A DNA stretch of 14,628 bases, taken from contig JAGLEA010000179.1 in assembly GCA_023145315.1 (NCBI GenBank), positions 1-14,628 on the forward strand. The letters run 5' to 3'. A program made the translations under genes and the position numbers. Under the pieces are notes generated by a model. It saw only the letters and a program-made list of their open reading frames with translations, searched no databases and was not told the DNA's origin. This document shows, piece after piece, positions 6,740 through 13,483 of the stretch (within the stretch, counting starts at the first letter, position 1; each line of letters starts with the position of its first letter). This DNA is from Psychrilyobacter sp. GTDB taxonomy: Bacteria > Fusobacteriota > Fusobacteriia > Fusobacteriales > Fusobacteriaceae.

Positions 6740-6768
6740 ATTTTAGCATAGTAGTTTGAGTTGTGCAA
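6740..6768 (-). promoter_or_regulatory. Possible internal promoter before the cyclophilin pair
   Basis: On the minus strand TTGCAC (6768-6763) and TAAAAT (6745-6740) are 17 bases apart. The -35 match is weak. Transcription would start near 6733, inside or past the ribosome site of the long form, which would favour the internal start at 6605. No clear terminator separates this region from the upstream gene. Confidence 0.3.
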
Positions 6769-6789
6769 TAAAATAGCAAAAAAAGAAAA

Positions 6790-7455
6790 TTATTTTTTTG
6801 TTTCACTTTTAAAAGCTTTTTTCAATTCATCTTTTGAAACTGTTCCATAAATATCAAAAGTCCATTTTTTAGACAGAGAATCTTTTAAGTTATCCAGAGA
6901 GTTTTTACATTTCAAAATTTTCTTTTCTAAGGCACCCCATTCCTTTCTTACAATACTTAATTTTTCTAAAACTTCCATTTGTTCATCTTCCTGGATAGCA
7001 TCACGGAGTTCCCCCTCTAATAGACCTTCCTTATCTAACATTAAGTTAGCCTTTTCAAGTAGAGTTTCCATGGCTTCTTCTAATTCATTGATCTGATATT
7101 TAAATAATCTTTCAACAGTTTCTGCACCAGATTCTCCTTTTAGTGCTTCTCTCTTCTCAACTTCATCGAGAATATACTCCATAGAGATATTATTTACTTT
7201 CATAATATCATTTATTATGGTCATAAGTCCCTCTAGTTTCTCGTCATCATAATCATCTAAATTTTCAGATACCTCACCACTAAACTCAAGATAAAGTTTC
7301 TCATATTTTGGAATAAACTCTAATTTTACCCTTTGCATCCCATCAAAATCTTCTAATTTTTCATAATGTTCATAATCTTTGCTCATCTTCATGAGAACTT
7401 TTAGTATTACTTCACTTGCAAATTTTTTAAACTCTTTTACTTTTTCTAATTGCAT
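6790..7455 (-). CDS. Unrecognised coiled-coil protein
   Basis: I do not recognise this 221-residue protein. It has no signal peptide, membrane segment or metal-binding cluster. It is rich in Glu, Lys and Leu, with long heptad-like helical stretches (for example residues about 115-150 and 160-200), so it is probably a soluble, mostly alpha-helical coiled coil. The C-terminal part has a WTFDIYGTVSKDELKKAF segment that breaks the helical pattern and may be a small separate motif. The start ATG 7455 has GGAGGT 3-4 bases upstream, a short spacing. It lies 40 bases after the flavoprotein gene and 64 before the first cyclophilin, on the same strand with no strong terminator, so it is likely in their operon. 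Its function is not inferable from context. Confidence 0.75.
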   Translation of the reverse strand: MQLEKVKEFKKFASEVILKVLMKMSKDYEHYEKLEDFDGMQRVKLEFIPKYEKLYLEFSGEVSENLDDYDDEKLEGLMTIINDIMKVNNISMEYILDEVEKREALKGESGAETVERLFKYQINELEEAMETLLEKANLMLDKEGLLEGELRDAIQEDEQMEVLEKLSIVRKEWGALEKKILKCKNSLDNLKDSLSKKWTFDIYGTVSKDELKKAFKSETKK

Positions 7456-7495
7456 ACTACCTCCAAACTTTTGTTATGATTATTCTACTCTTTTT

Positions 7496-8716
7496 CTAAA
7501 GTGTTTTTCCTATATTTTTACTAGCTAAAATCCCAGTTGAGATAGCAGCTTGGATATTGTATCCCCCTGTATCCCCATCTATATCTATAACTTCACCTGC
7601 AAAATATAATCCCTTTACTAATTTTGATTCCATAGTTTTTGGGTTAATTTCCTTTGTGTCTATACCACCAGATGTAGCCATACCTATATCGATCCCTCCT
7701 AATTTAGTAATTTCATATCTATACTCTGTTAGGTATCTTCCTAGATCATCTCTCTCTTTTTTATTTAGACTAGATATTTTCATACATTCTGGAATTTGTG
7801 CTTCAAACATCATATTTTTAATAAATCTTTCAGGAAGTTTATAAGTTCCTAAAAAGGTTTTTACTAAGTTCTTACCGTTATTATTAGAGTAAGATATAAA
7901 GTGTTCCTTATAAGTAGGGAATGGTATTCCTATAAAGTTAAATGCTAGAAAATATCCTTTTTTCATATATCTTGAGTTATCTAAAATACCAGGTCCACTA
8001 AGGTTTTTATGAGTAAATAAAATATCTCCAAAAGATTCTTTCATTCTCTTATCCTCGTTGTAAACAGAGATAGATATTTTTTTAAATGAGATACCAGCTA
8101 GTTCTACAAATGGATAATCTCTGATAAATACAGGGGTTAAACAAGGTTTTACCTCTATAATTTTGTGTCCTAAACTTTTGGCGAACTTATAACCTTCTCC
8201 CTCACTTCCAGTAGCAGGATATGTAATCCCACCAGTAGATATTAATAAATTTTTAGAAGAAAACTCTCCTAATTTAGTTATAATACCAAAGTTTTCCTTG
8301 TGAGAAACTTCTAATACTTCACAATTTTCAAAGATATCTACGTTATATTTTTTACATAGACTATATAGTAAATTTACAACATCTGTAGATTTTTTTGTAA
8401 TTGGAAATATCTTTCCATCTTCTCTAGCTACTAGTTCTAAACCTTCTTTTTTGAAAAAATCTTGAAGATCTTTAGGAGAAAACTTATATAATGAAGTTCG
8501 TAAAAATTTTCCGTGATCTCCGTATTTAGTCAAAAACTCCTTTGTATCTCCAGTATTGGTAATATTACATTGCCCAGAACCAGCTATTAATATTTTTTTA
8601 CCCATCCTATTTTTCTTTTCTAAAATTGCAGTTTTTATCCCTAGACTTCCAGCAAATATTGCAGAAAAGATCCCTCCAGGCCCACCACCGACAACTATAT
8701 AATCATATTTTTTCAT
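7496..8716 (-). CDS. BaiN/YhiN (HI0933) family FAD-dependent oxidoreductase
   Basis: This cytoplasmic flavoprotein of 406 residues has the length typical of the HI0933/YhiN family. Residues 4-35 form the N-terminal Rossmann unit with the dinucleotide motif VVGGGPGG (8-15), ending at the acidic ILEK. GSGQCNITN (about residues 46-54), GGITYPATGSEGEGYKFA in the middle, and the C-terminal FAGEVIDIDGDTGGYNIQAA FAD-binding segment are family signatures. One characterised relative, BaiN, reduces steroid double bonds, but most members, including YhiN, have no proven substrate, so no reaction is assigned. ATG 8716 has AAGGAG 8 bases upstream. It appears to be the first gene of a minus-strand operon that continues with the coiled-coil and cyclophilin genes. 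Confidence 0.88.
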   Translation of the reverse strand: MKKYDYIVVGGGPGGIFSAIFAGSLGIKTAILEKKNRMGKKILIAGSGQCNITNTGDTKEFLTKYGDHGKFLRTSLYKFSPKDLQDFFKKEGLELVAREDGKIFPITKKSTDVVNLLYSLCKKYNVDIFENCEVLEVSHKENFGIITKLGEFSSKNLLISTGGITYPATGSEGEGYKFAKSLGHKIIEVKPCLTPVFIRDYPFVELAGISFKKISISVYNEDKRMKESFGDILFTHKNLSGPGILDNSRYMKKGYFLAFNFIGIPFPTYKEHFISYSNNNGKNLVKTFLGTYKLPERFIKNMMFEAQIPECMKISSLNKKERDDLGRYLTEYRYEITKLGGIDIGMATSGGIDTKEINPKTMESKLVKGLYFAGEVIDIDGDTGGYNIQAAISTGILASKNIGKTL

Positions 8717-8780
8717 ATTGTTTGCTCCTTGCTTAATTAAGTGATATTTTAATAAATAATTAGGAAATTTGTTATTATAT

Positions 8781-8809
8781 AGTATACTCTTAATAAGGTG
8801 ATATTTAAA
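8781..8809 (-). promoter_or_regulatory. Possible promoter of the flavoprotein operon
   Basis: On the minus strand TTTAAA (8809-8804) and TATACT (8786-8781) are 17 bases apart. Transcription would start near 8774, leaving a leader of about 58 bases before ATG 8716. The -35 box matches 4 of 6 consensus bases. Confidence 0.4.
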
Positions 8810-8933
8810 GAGATTATTTGCAATTATAAAAAAATACAGTGATAATAAAATTCATGAAAGCAATTAACACGAAGAAGAAAAATCAAATTAAATAAAAATT
8901 ATAACAAGAGAGAAATTATTTGTAAAAAAACGT

Positions 8934-8962
8934 TTGACACAAATCAATAAATAGGTTATTAT
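8934..8962 (+). promoter_or_regulatory. Promoter of the reverse rubrerythrin gene
   Basis: TTGACA (8934-8939) is an exact -35 box and TATTAT (8957-8962) a good -10 box, 17 bases apart. The start would fall near 8969, inside the dyad at 8966-8982, giving a leader of about 53 bases with ribosome site AAAGGAG (9006-9012). Confidence 0.7.
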
Positions 8963-8965
8963 ATT

Positions 8966-8982
8966 TTTGTAACGAATACAAA
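8966..8982. promoter_or_regulatory. PerR/Fur-family-like operator at the rubrerythrin start site
   Basis: TTTGTA (8966-8971) and TACAAA (8977-8982) are exact inverted repeats with a 5-base spacer. Read as a 7-1-7 box, TTGTAAC-G-AATACAA (8967-8981) matches the PerR consensus TTATAAT-N-ATTATAA at 10 of 14 arm positions. It covers the predicted start of transcription, where a repressor would block RNA polymerase. Relief by peroxide is the expected logic for a rubrerythrin gene, by analogy with Clostridium acetobutylicum. No perR gene is in the window. Confidence 0.5.
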
Positions 8983-9021
8983 TTTAAAATAACTTTAAAA
9001 AAATAAAAGGAGTGATTACAA

Positions 9022-9573
9022 ATGGCAAAATTAAGATGTACAGTATGTGGAGAAATATTAGATTCAAATGTTGAGGTATGTCCAGTATGTAAGGCAACTA
9101 AAGACAAATTCGTAGCTTATGATGAGAGTGCAACTGAAGAGTGGGCAACTGAGCATAAATTAGGAGAAGGTCTTGCTTGTGGAGATGCTGAAATTATTGA
9201 AGGATTAAAAGCTAACTTTGCTGGAGAATGTACTGAAGTAGGTATGTACTTAGCAATGTCAAGAGTAGCAGATAGAGAAGGTTTCCCTGAAATTGCAGAA
9301 GCTTACAAGAGAATCGCATTCGAAGAAGCAGAACATGCAGCTAAATTTGCTGAATTATTAGGAGAAGTTGTAACTAACTCTACTGAAGAAAACTTAAGAT
9401 TAAGAGTAGCAGCAGAATATGGAGCTACAGCAGGAAAATTTGAACTTGCAAAGAGAGCTAAGAAATTAGGATTAGATGCAGTTCACGATACAGTACATGA
9501 AATGGCTAAAGATGAAGCTAGACATGGTAAAGCATTCAAAGGTTTATTAGAAAGACATTTTGAAGCTAAGTAA
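9022..9573 (+). CDS. Reverse rubrerythrin (diiron peroxide reductase)
   Basis: This cytoplasmic protein should reduce hydrogen peroxide with electrons passed from a rubredoxin centre to a diiron site, protecting an anaerobe from oxidative stress. The domain order is reversed relative to classical rubrerythrin. The rubredoxin domain comes first, with iron ligands C6, C9, C20 and C23 in CTVC and CPVC. The ferritin-like diiron domain fills residues 55-180. Likely iron ligands are E69, E102 and H105 (EEAEH), E132, and E165 and H168 (DEARH). The 183-residue length fits this subfamily. Codon use looks more optimised than in the neighbours, suggesting high expression. ATG 9022 has AAAGGAG upstream. 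It has a strong promoter with a PerR-like box and is transcribed alone, ending at the palindrome at 9585-9616. Confidence 0.93.
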   Translation: MAKLRCTVCGEILDSNVEVCPVCKATKDKFVAYDESATEEWATEHKLGEGLACGDAEIIEGLKANFAGECTEVGMYLAMSRVADREGFPEIAEAYKRIAFEEAEHAAKFAELLGEVVTNSTEENLRLRVAAEYGATAGKFELAKRAKKLGLDAVHDTVHEMAKDEARHGKAFKGLLERHFEAK

Positions 9574-9584
9574 TTAATAATTTT

Positions 9585-9616
9585 AAAAGGAGAAAATCAA
9601 TTGATTTTCTCCTTTT
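9585..9616. terminator. Bidirectional terminator between rubrerythrin and ArsC-like genes
   Basis: This is a perfect 32-base palindrome centred between 9600 and 9601, with arm AAAAGGAGAAAATCAA and T runs at both outer ends. It lies 11 bases after the rubrerythrin stop and 3 bases from the stop of the convergent gene. Confidence 0.9.
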
Positions 9617-9619
9617 TTC

Positions 9620-9952
9620 TTATTTTACCCATACTTTCCATATATCAGGCTGATACCCCAGTGTGATTTTTTCTTTTTCTCTGAGAATAGGTGTTTTAAA
9701 AAGAATCGGAAATTCCATCAATAAATCTAAAGTGTCAAACAGATGATATTTCAAATTACGTTTTTTAAACTCCTTGCCTTCTCTATCGAGTAGTTCCTCG
9801 ATATCAAAAGTCTTTGTGATACTCCTTAACTCTCCTTTCGAGATCTCTTTTTCCTTTAGGTTGATAAATTGAACATTGATCTTTCTATCCTTAAAAAATC
9901 TTATGGCTTTCTTTGTATCGTTACAACTCTTGACTCCAAATATTTGTATCAT
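9620..9952 (-). CDS. ArsC/YffB/Spx-family thioredoxin-fold protein
   Basis: The 110-residue protein has the ArsC-like fold. It starts with the strand MIQIFGVKSC, followed by a helix carrying the single cysteine C10 in SCNDTKKA. The family segment LKTFDIEELLDREGKEFKK-like region follows, then FKTPILRE and the late GYQPDIW. Spx proteins have CxxC at the active site; here the second cysteine is replaced by Thr (C10-N-D-T13), so this is more like YffB/ArsC-type proteins than a redox-sensing Spx. True arsenate reductase activity is doubtful: no ars genes are nearby. ATG 9952 has GAGGAG 7 bases upstream. A -10-like TATACT lies at 9986-9981 but I see no convincing -35. It is transcribed alone towards the rubrerythrin gene. 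Confidence 0.85.
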   Translation of the reverse strand: MIQIFGVKSCNDTKKAIRFFKDRKINVQFINLKEKEISKGELRSITKTFDIEELLDREGKEFKKRNLKYHLFDTLDLLMEFPILFKTPILREKEKITLGYQPDIWKVWVK

Positions 9953-10031
9953 AGATTAACTCCTCATATTGGTATAATTTAGTATATTTTACTACAAAGA
10001 GAAATAAATGTTAAACTCTATCTTAAAAATA

Positions 10032-10060
10032 TTTACAAACTTTTTCTATTAGTGTATAAC
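10032..10060 (+). promoter_or_regulatory. Promoter of the ribokinase gene
   Basis: TTTACA (10032-10037) and TATAAC (10055-10060) are separated by 17 bases, each matching 5 of 6 consensus positions. The start near 10067 would give a leader of about 80 bases. Confidence 0.55.
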
Positions 10061-10099
10061 TTATATAAGTAGCTACATAAAGTGTGAAAAAAGTTTAAA

Positions 10100-10120
10100 T
10101 ATAGACAAAATATATCTATA
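10100..10120. repeat. Inverted repeat in the ribokinase leader
   Basis: TATAGA (10100-10105) and TCTATA (10115-10120) are exact reverse complements with a 9-base spacer, between the promoter and the ribosome site AAGGAG (10136-10141). It may be an operator for a sugar-responsive repressor, but short AT-rich dyads arise easily by chance. Confidence 0.25.
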
Positions 10121-10146
10121 AAATAATAGAAGTAGAAGGAGAGAAA

Positions 10147-11058
10147 ATGAAGAAAATATTGGTAATAGGAAGTCTTAATATGGACTTAGTAACAATGAGT
10201 TCTAGACATCCAAAATTAGGAGAAACAATAATGGGTAAAGAGTTTTTTGAAATACCTGGAGGAAAGGGTGGGAATCAAGCGGTTGCTATCGCTAAACTAG
10301 GTGGCGATGTAACGATGTTTGGTTGTATAGGAGAGGATTCTTACGGTAAGAAAATAATAATGGGATTAGAAGAAAATAATATAGATACTAAATATATAAA
10401 AAAAGGGGAAAAAAGTACAGGAATAGCTACTATTGTGGTTGATGATAATGCAGATAACACAATTATTGTAGTTCCGGGAGCTAATTTTGAGTTGACTATA
10501 GAGGATATAGATAAAAATATAGAGTTAATAAAAAATAACGATATAGTATTATTACAGTTAGAAATACCGTTAGATATAGTAGAGTATATTCTGAAAAAAT
10601 CTAAAGAATATAATAAAATAACGATACTTAATCCAGCTCCAGCAAAAAATCTATCTATAGATATAATAAAAAATGTAGATTATTTGATTCCAAATGAAAC
10701 AGAATTAGAATTAATTAGCCAGATGCCGGTATCTACAGAAGATGAAATGTTAGAAGCTGGGAAAAAAATGATGGACCTAGGTGTCAAAAATTTAATAGTT
10801 ACTATGGGAAAAAATGGATCTCTATTTATTGAAAAAGATAGTTCTTTGAAGGTTGGAATTCATAAAGTTAATGCAATTGACCCTACAGCAGCAGGAGATT
10901 CGTTTATCGGTGGAGTTACGAGGATGTTAGCAGAAGAGAAAGGGATAAGGGAAGCTATGGAGTTTGGAGCAAAAGTAGGAGCTATTACAGTAACTAAAGA
11001 AGGAGCACAAAGTTCACTTCCAACATGGAATGAAGTGGTGAATTATAAGTTTATTTGA
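10147..11058 (+). CDS. rbsK: Ribokinase (PfkB-family sugar kinase)
   Basis: The enzyme phosphorylates D-ribose with ATP to ribose 5-phosphate in the cytoplasm. The 303 residues fit ribokinases (about 300-310). The N-terminal strand ILVIGSLNMDLV carries the sugar-contacting Asn-Met-Asp typical of ribokinase. The PfkB signature GGKGGNQAVA is at residues 38-47, with Gly42 where most family members have Ala. NPAPAK follows near residues 160-165. The C-terminal signature DPTAAGDSF (245-253) contains the anion hole and the catalytic base D251. Ribokinase is more likely than fructokinase or adenosine kinase given the SLNMDLV and GGKGxNQA motifs. No rbs transporter or LacI regulator is next to it, so ribose may come from nucleoside breakdown or distant uptake genes. 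It has its own promoter and terminator. Confidence 0.88.
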   Translation: MKKILVIGSLNMDLVTMSSRHPKLGETIMGKEFFEIPGGKGGNQAVAIAKLGGDVTMFGCIGEDSYGKKIIMGLEENNIDTKYIKKGEKSTGIATIVVDDNADNTIIVVPGANFELTIEDIDKNIELIKNNDIVLLQLEIPLDIVEYILKKSKEYNKITILNPAPAKNLSIDIIKNVDYLIPNETELELISQMPVSTEDEMLEAGKKMMDLGVKNLIVTMGKNGSLFIEKDSSLKVGIHKVNAIDPTAAGDSFIGGVTRMLAEEKGIREAMEFGAKVGAITVTKEGAQSSLPTWNEVVNYKFI

Positions 11059-11081
11059 TGTAAATAGTCTTTAATAAGAAT

Positions 11082-11119
11082 AAAAGCGAGATAAAGATCT
11101 AAATCTTTATCTCGCTTTT
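11082..11119. terminator. Bidirectional terminator between rbsK and mnmH
   Basis: A 17-bp perfect stem pairs 11082-11098 with 11103-11119 around a 4-base loop. It includes the AGCGAGATAAAGAT arm and has A and T runs at the ends, so it works on both strands. It lies 23 bases after the rbsK stop and 8 bases from the stop of mnmH. Confidence 0.92.
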
Positions 11120-11127
11120 TGAATTTT

Positions 11128-12186
11128 TTACATATATTTTTTTAAAAGAACTTCTAATTTTTCTACTCCATTTTCAATACTATCAATAGTAATTTCCTCA
11201 TGGTAATTATGCTTATTCAAGCTCTTGTTATACATAGGGTCATAGTACTCGATCATCATCTCACGGGCTGCTTCTCTGATATTCCCTTCTTCTACAAGTT
11301 TAATAAATTTATCATACGAGCTACCATCCATATACCTTTTCAATTTCTCAGCTACTTCTAATAAATTTTCCTTTAATTCATCTATTCCAGTATAGTCATC
11401 CATAATGATGTCCAATCTCATCTCTGTAGGAGCTTCTACCAATATTTTGATACCTTTTTTCATAGTTTCCCAAAAAGCTTCTGGAATATGAATAGGACCA
11501 ATTTTTCTACTTTCTCCCTCAATAATAATCACATTATTTTTTCTATATTTTATAAGATCATATAGCATAGATTCAAATGTTTTTTGATTTCGATCTTGGG
11601 GTATTCCTATATGTCCAAAATGAGATCCTCTATTTTTTGCCATACCTTCTAAATCTATTGTTTCAACACCTCTTTTTTCTAATTCGTTTAATATTTTAGT
11701 TTTTCCAGATCCTGTTTTTCCGTGTAAAGTTATTAGATTTACTCCTTTAAGAATATTTTCAAAATCGTCTATGATGAAGGTTCTATATGACTTGTATCCA
11801 CCATTTAGACGAGCAGTTTTATAGCCCATAGATCGAAAAAAAGATGCCATTGATCCACTTCTCATCCCACCTCTTGCACAGAAAAAAACTATCTCATCGT
11901 AATTTTTTGATATTTCTGAAATTTCATTGCTAATATCTCCTAACCTCTTTGATATAGCCTCTACTCCAATTTGCTTTGCCTTTTCTGGGGACTCTTTTTT
12001 ATATGCTGTTCCTACCATGACCCTCTCTTCGTCGAGAAGTACAGGGATATTTATAGCGTTTGGAATTGTAGATTCATTAAATTCTTTAGGAGTTCTCACA
12101 TCGATTAAGATGTAATTTTTTTTATTAAATAACTCTAGGTAAGTTACTTCATTTTTATTCATATCATCATATATATTAGTTTTCAT
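11128..12186 (-). CDS. mnmH: tRNA 2-selenouridine synthase
   Basis: MnmH (SelU, YbbB) replaces sulfur with selenium at the wobble uridine U34 of tRNAs for Lys, Glu and Gln, using selenophosphate, through a geranylated intermediate. Residues 12-140 form the rhodanese domain: LIDVRTPKEFNESTIPNAINIP near the start, and the catalytic C103 in FFCARGGMRSGSM. A P-loop domain follows, with GKTGSGKT at 156-163. The GIPQDRNQKTFES and IEGESRKIGPIHIP segments are specific to MnmH. At 352 residues it has the family's usual length. ATG 12186 is preceded by GAGGTG 4 bases upstream; the next ATG (codon 9) has no ribosome site. Its presence implies that the genome also has selD for selenophosphate. It is divergent from sbcD and shares a symmetric promoter region with it. 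Confidence 0.93.
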   Translation of the reverse strand: MKTNIYDDMNKNEVTYLELFNKKNYILIDVRTPKEFNESTIPNAINIPVLLDEERVMVGTAYKKESPEKAKQIGVEAISKRLGDISNEISEISKNYDEIVFFCARGGMRSGSMASFFRSMGYKTARLNGGYKSYRTFIIDDFENILKGVNLITLHGKTGSGKTKILNELEKRGVETIDLEGMAKNRGSHFGHIGIPQDRNQKTFESMLYDLIKYRKNNVIIIEGESRKIGPIHIPEAFWETMKKGIKILVEAPTEMRLDIIMDDYTGIDELKENLLEVAEKLKRYMDGSSYDKFIKLVEEGNIREAAREMMIEYYDPMYNKSLNKHNYHEEITIDSIENGVEKLEVLLKKYM

Positions 12187-12227
12187 ATAACACCTCGTTT
12201 TTTATAAAATATATTTTATTTCTTAGT

Positions 12228-12259
12228 ATTATAACATAAATAAGAGAGTATGTTATAAT
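12228..12259. promoter_or_regulatory. Mirror-image overlapping divergent promoters of mnmH and sbcD
   Basis: ATTATAACATA (12228-12238) and TATGTTATAAT (12249-12259) are exact 11-bp inverted repeats with a 10-base spacer. Read on the plus strand they give -35 ATAACA (12231-12236) and -10 TATAAT (12254-12259) with 17 bases between. Read on the minus strand they give the same boxes: -35 ATAACA (12256-12251) and -10 TATAAT (12233-12228), again 17 apart. Predicted starts near 12266 and 12221 leave short leaders containing the ribosome sites of sbcD and mnmH. Each -35 overlaps the -10 of the other. Confidence 0.6.
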
Positions 12260-12286
12260 TAAAATAAAAACTAAAGGTGGGTATTT

Positions 12287-13483
12287 ATGAGGGTTTTACA
12301 TAGTTCTGATTGGCATCTAGGGAAAAAATTAGAAGGTTATAGTAGAATAAAAGAACAAGAAAAATTTATAGAAAATCTAGTAAAAATAGCAGATGGAGAA
12401 TCTGTAGATATAGTTTTAATTGCTGGGGATATCTATGATGTTCCATCGCCACCTGTAGAAGCAGAAAAACTATTTTTTAAAGGTGTTAAAGCTTTATCAA
12501 ATAACGGAAAAAGACCAGTTGTAATAATTTCGGGGAATCATGATAATCCTGAAAAACTAGGAGCAAGTAATCCTCTCTCATCAGAGTATGGAATCATTGT
12601 ATTTACCACTCCCTTTGAAAAAAAAGAAACAGGTAGATATGGTAACTTTGAGATAACTAAATCTACAAGAGGTGGAATAGAGATAGAAATAGAAAAAAAT
12701 AGTGAAAAAGAAAAAGTATATATATACGCACTCCCATATCCAGGTGAAAAAGCATTAGGAGAAACCTTTAGTGGAACGCAAGATGAGGAACAAATTTCTT
12801 ATAGTAAACGAATAGGAGAGATATTAACTAATGGAATATTAGAGTGTCAGAGAGAGATCCCAAAGGTTATTATGACTCATATCTTTATGACTGGATCTAT
12901 TTGTAGTGACAATGAAAGACCTATAGAATTAGGAGGAAGTTTGGCTGTTAATCTAAACGATATGCCAGAAGTAGATTATATAGCTCTAGGACATATTCAT
13001 AAACCCATGGTATATAAAGACAAGAGAGCAGTATATTCAGGATCTCCCATAGAATATCGTGTGAGTGAAAATAGATATAAGAAAAAAGTATTCATAGCAG
13101 ATATAAAAGGTAGTTTAAATACAGAGATAAGGGGAATAGAGATAGATAACTATAAACCTATAAAAAAGTATATAGTCTCTAGTGTAGAAGAGGGAATAGA
13201 AAAATCAAAGGAACTTTTAGGGGTAGATGAATGGATCTACCTAGAAATAAATACCCACAGAGCACTAAAAAATAATGAAGTTCGTGAAATAAAGAAAAAT
13301 TCAAATATCATAGAAATAATTCCAAACATTAAGTTGAATGATGATCTAGCTGAACCATTAGAAAATTATAATGAAGAAAATATAGATTTAGCATTTAATG
13401 GGTTTTACAAGAAAAAATATAATATTGAACCTTCTAAAGAAATAATCAAAATTTTTCAAAGATTAGTAGGAGAGGTGGAGTAA
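12287..13483 (+). CDS. sbcD: SbcD, nuclease subunit of the SbcCD exonuclease
   Basis: SbcD is the Mre11-like metallophosphoesterase of the SbcCD complex, which cuts hairpins and protein-blocked or double-strand DNA ends. The 398 residues match the family length. Metal ligands are visible: D8 and H10 in SDWHLGK, D48 in AGDIYD, N84 and H85 in GNHDNP, a His in MTHIFM, and the GHIHKP pair near residue 237. The C-terminal 130 residues are the capping and SbcC-binding part. ATG 12287 follows AAAGGTGGG. The stop shares one base with the start of sbcC (TAATG), indicating tight translational coupling. It is likely driven by the plus-strand half of the symmetric promoter at 12228-12259. Confidence 0.95.
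   Translation: MRVLHSSDWHLGKKLEGYSRIKEQEKFIENLVKIADGESVDIVLIAGDIYDVPSPPVEAEKLFFKGVKALSNNGKRPVVIISGNHDNPEKLGASNPLSSEYGIIVFTTPFEKKETGRYGNFEITKSTRGGIEIEIEKNSEKEKVYIYALPYPGEKALGETFSGTQDEEQISYSKRIGEILTNGILECQREIPKVIMTHIFMTGSICSDNERPIELGGSLAVNLNDMPEVDYIALGHIHKPMVYKDKRAVYSGSPIEYRVSENRYKKKVFIADIKGSLNTEIRGIEIDNYKPIKKYIVSSVEEGIEKSKELLGVDEWIYLEINTHRALKNNEVREIKKNSNIIEIIPNIKLNDDLAEPLENYNEENIDLAFNGFYKKKYNIEPSKEIIKIFQRLVGEVE

Larger units (their letters stand above)
8717..9021. other. Divergent intergenic region between flavoprotein and rubrerythrin genes
   Basis: This 305-base AT-rich region holds the minus-strand promoter of the flavoprotein operon (8781-8809) and the rubrerythrin promoter with its PerR-like box (8934-8982). 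A weaker plus-strand promoter-like pair also occurs (TTGCAA 8818-8823 and GATAAT 8841-8846, 17 bases apart). Bases 8847-8933 contain no ORF, hairpin or motif that I can support. Confidence 0.6.

Noticed and set aside
7557..7844. Plus-strand ORF opposite the flavoprotein gene
   Set aside because: Antisense to conserved FAD-binding sequence; no ribosome site or family features.
8916..9107. Minus-strand ORF across the rubrerythrin promoter and start
   Set aside because: It overlaps a well-supported promoter and gene and has no recognisable features.
9620..9952. Spx transcription regulator
   Set aside because: The CxxC redox switch is missing (second position is Thr), so the YffB/ArsC-like label is safer.
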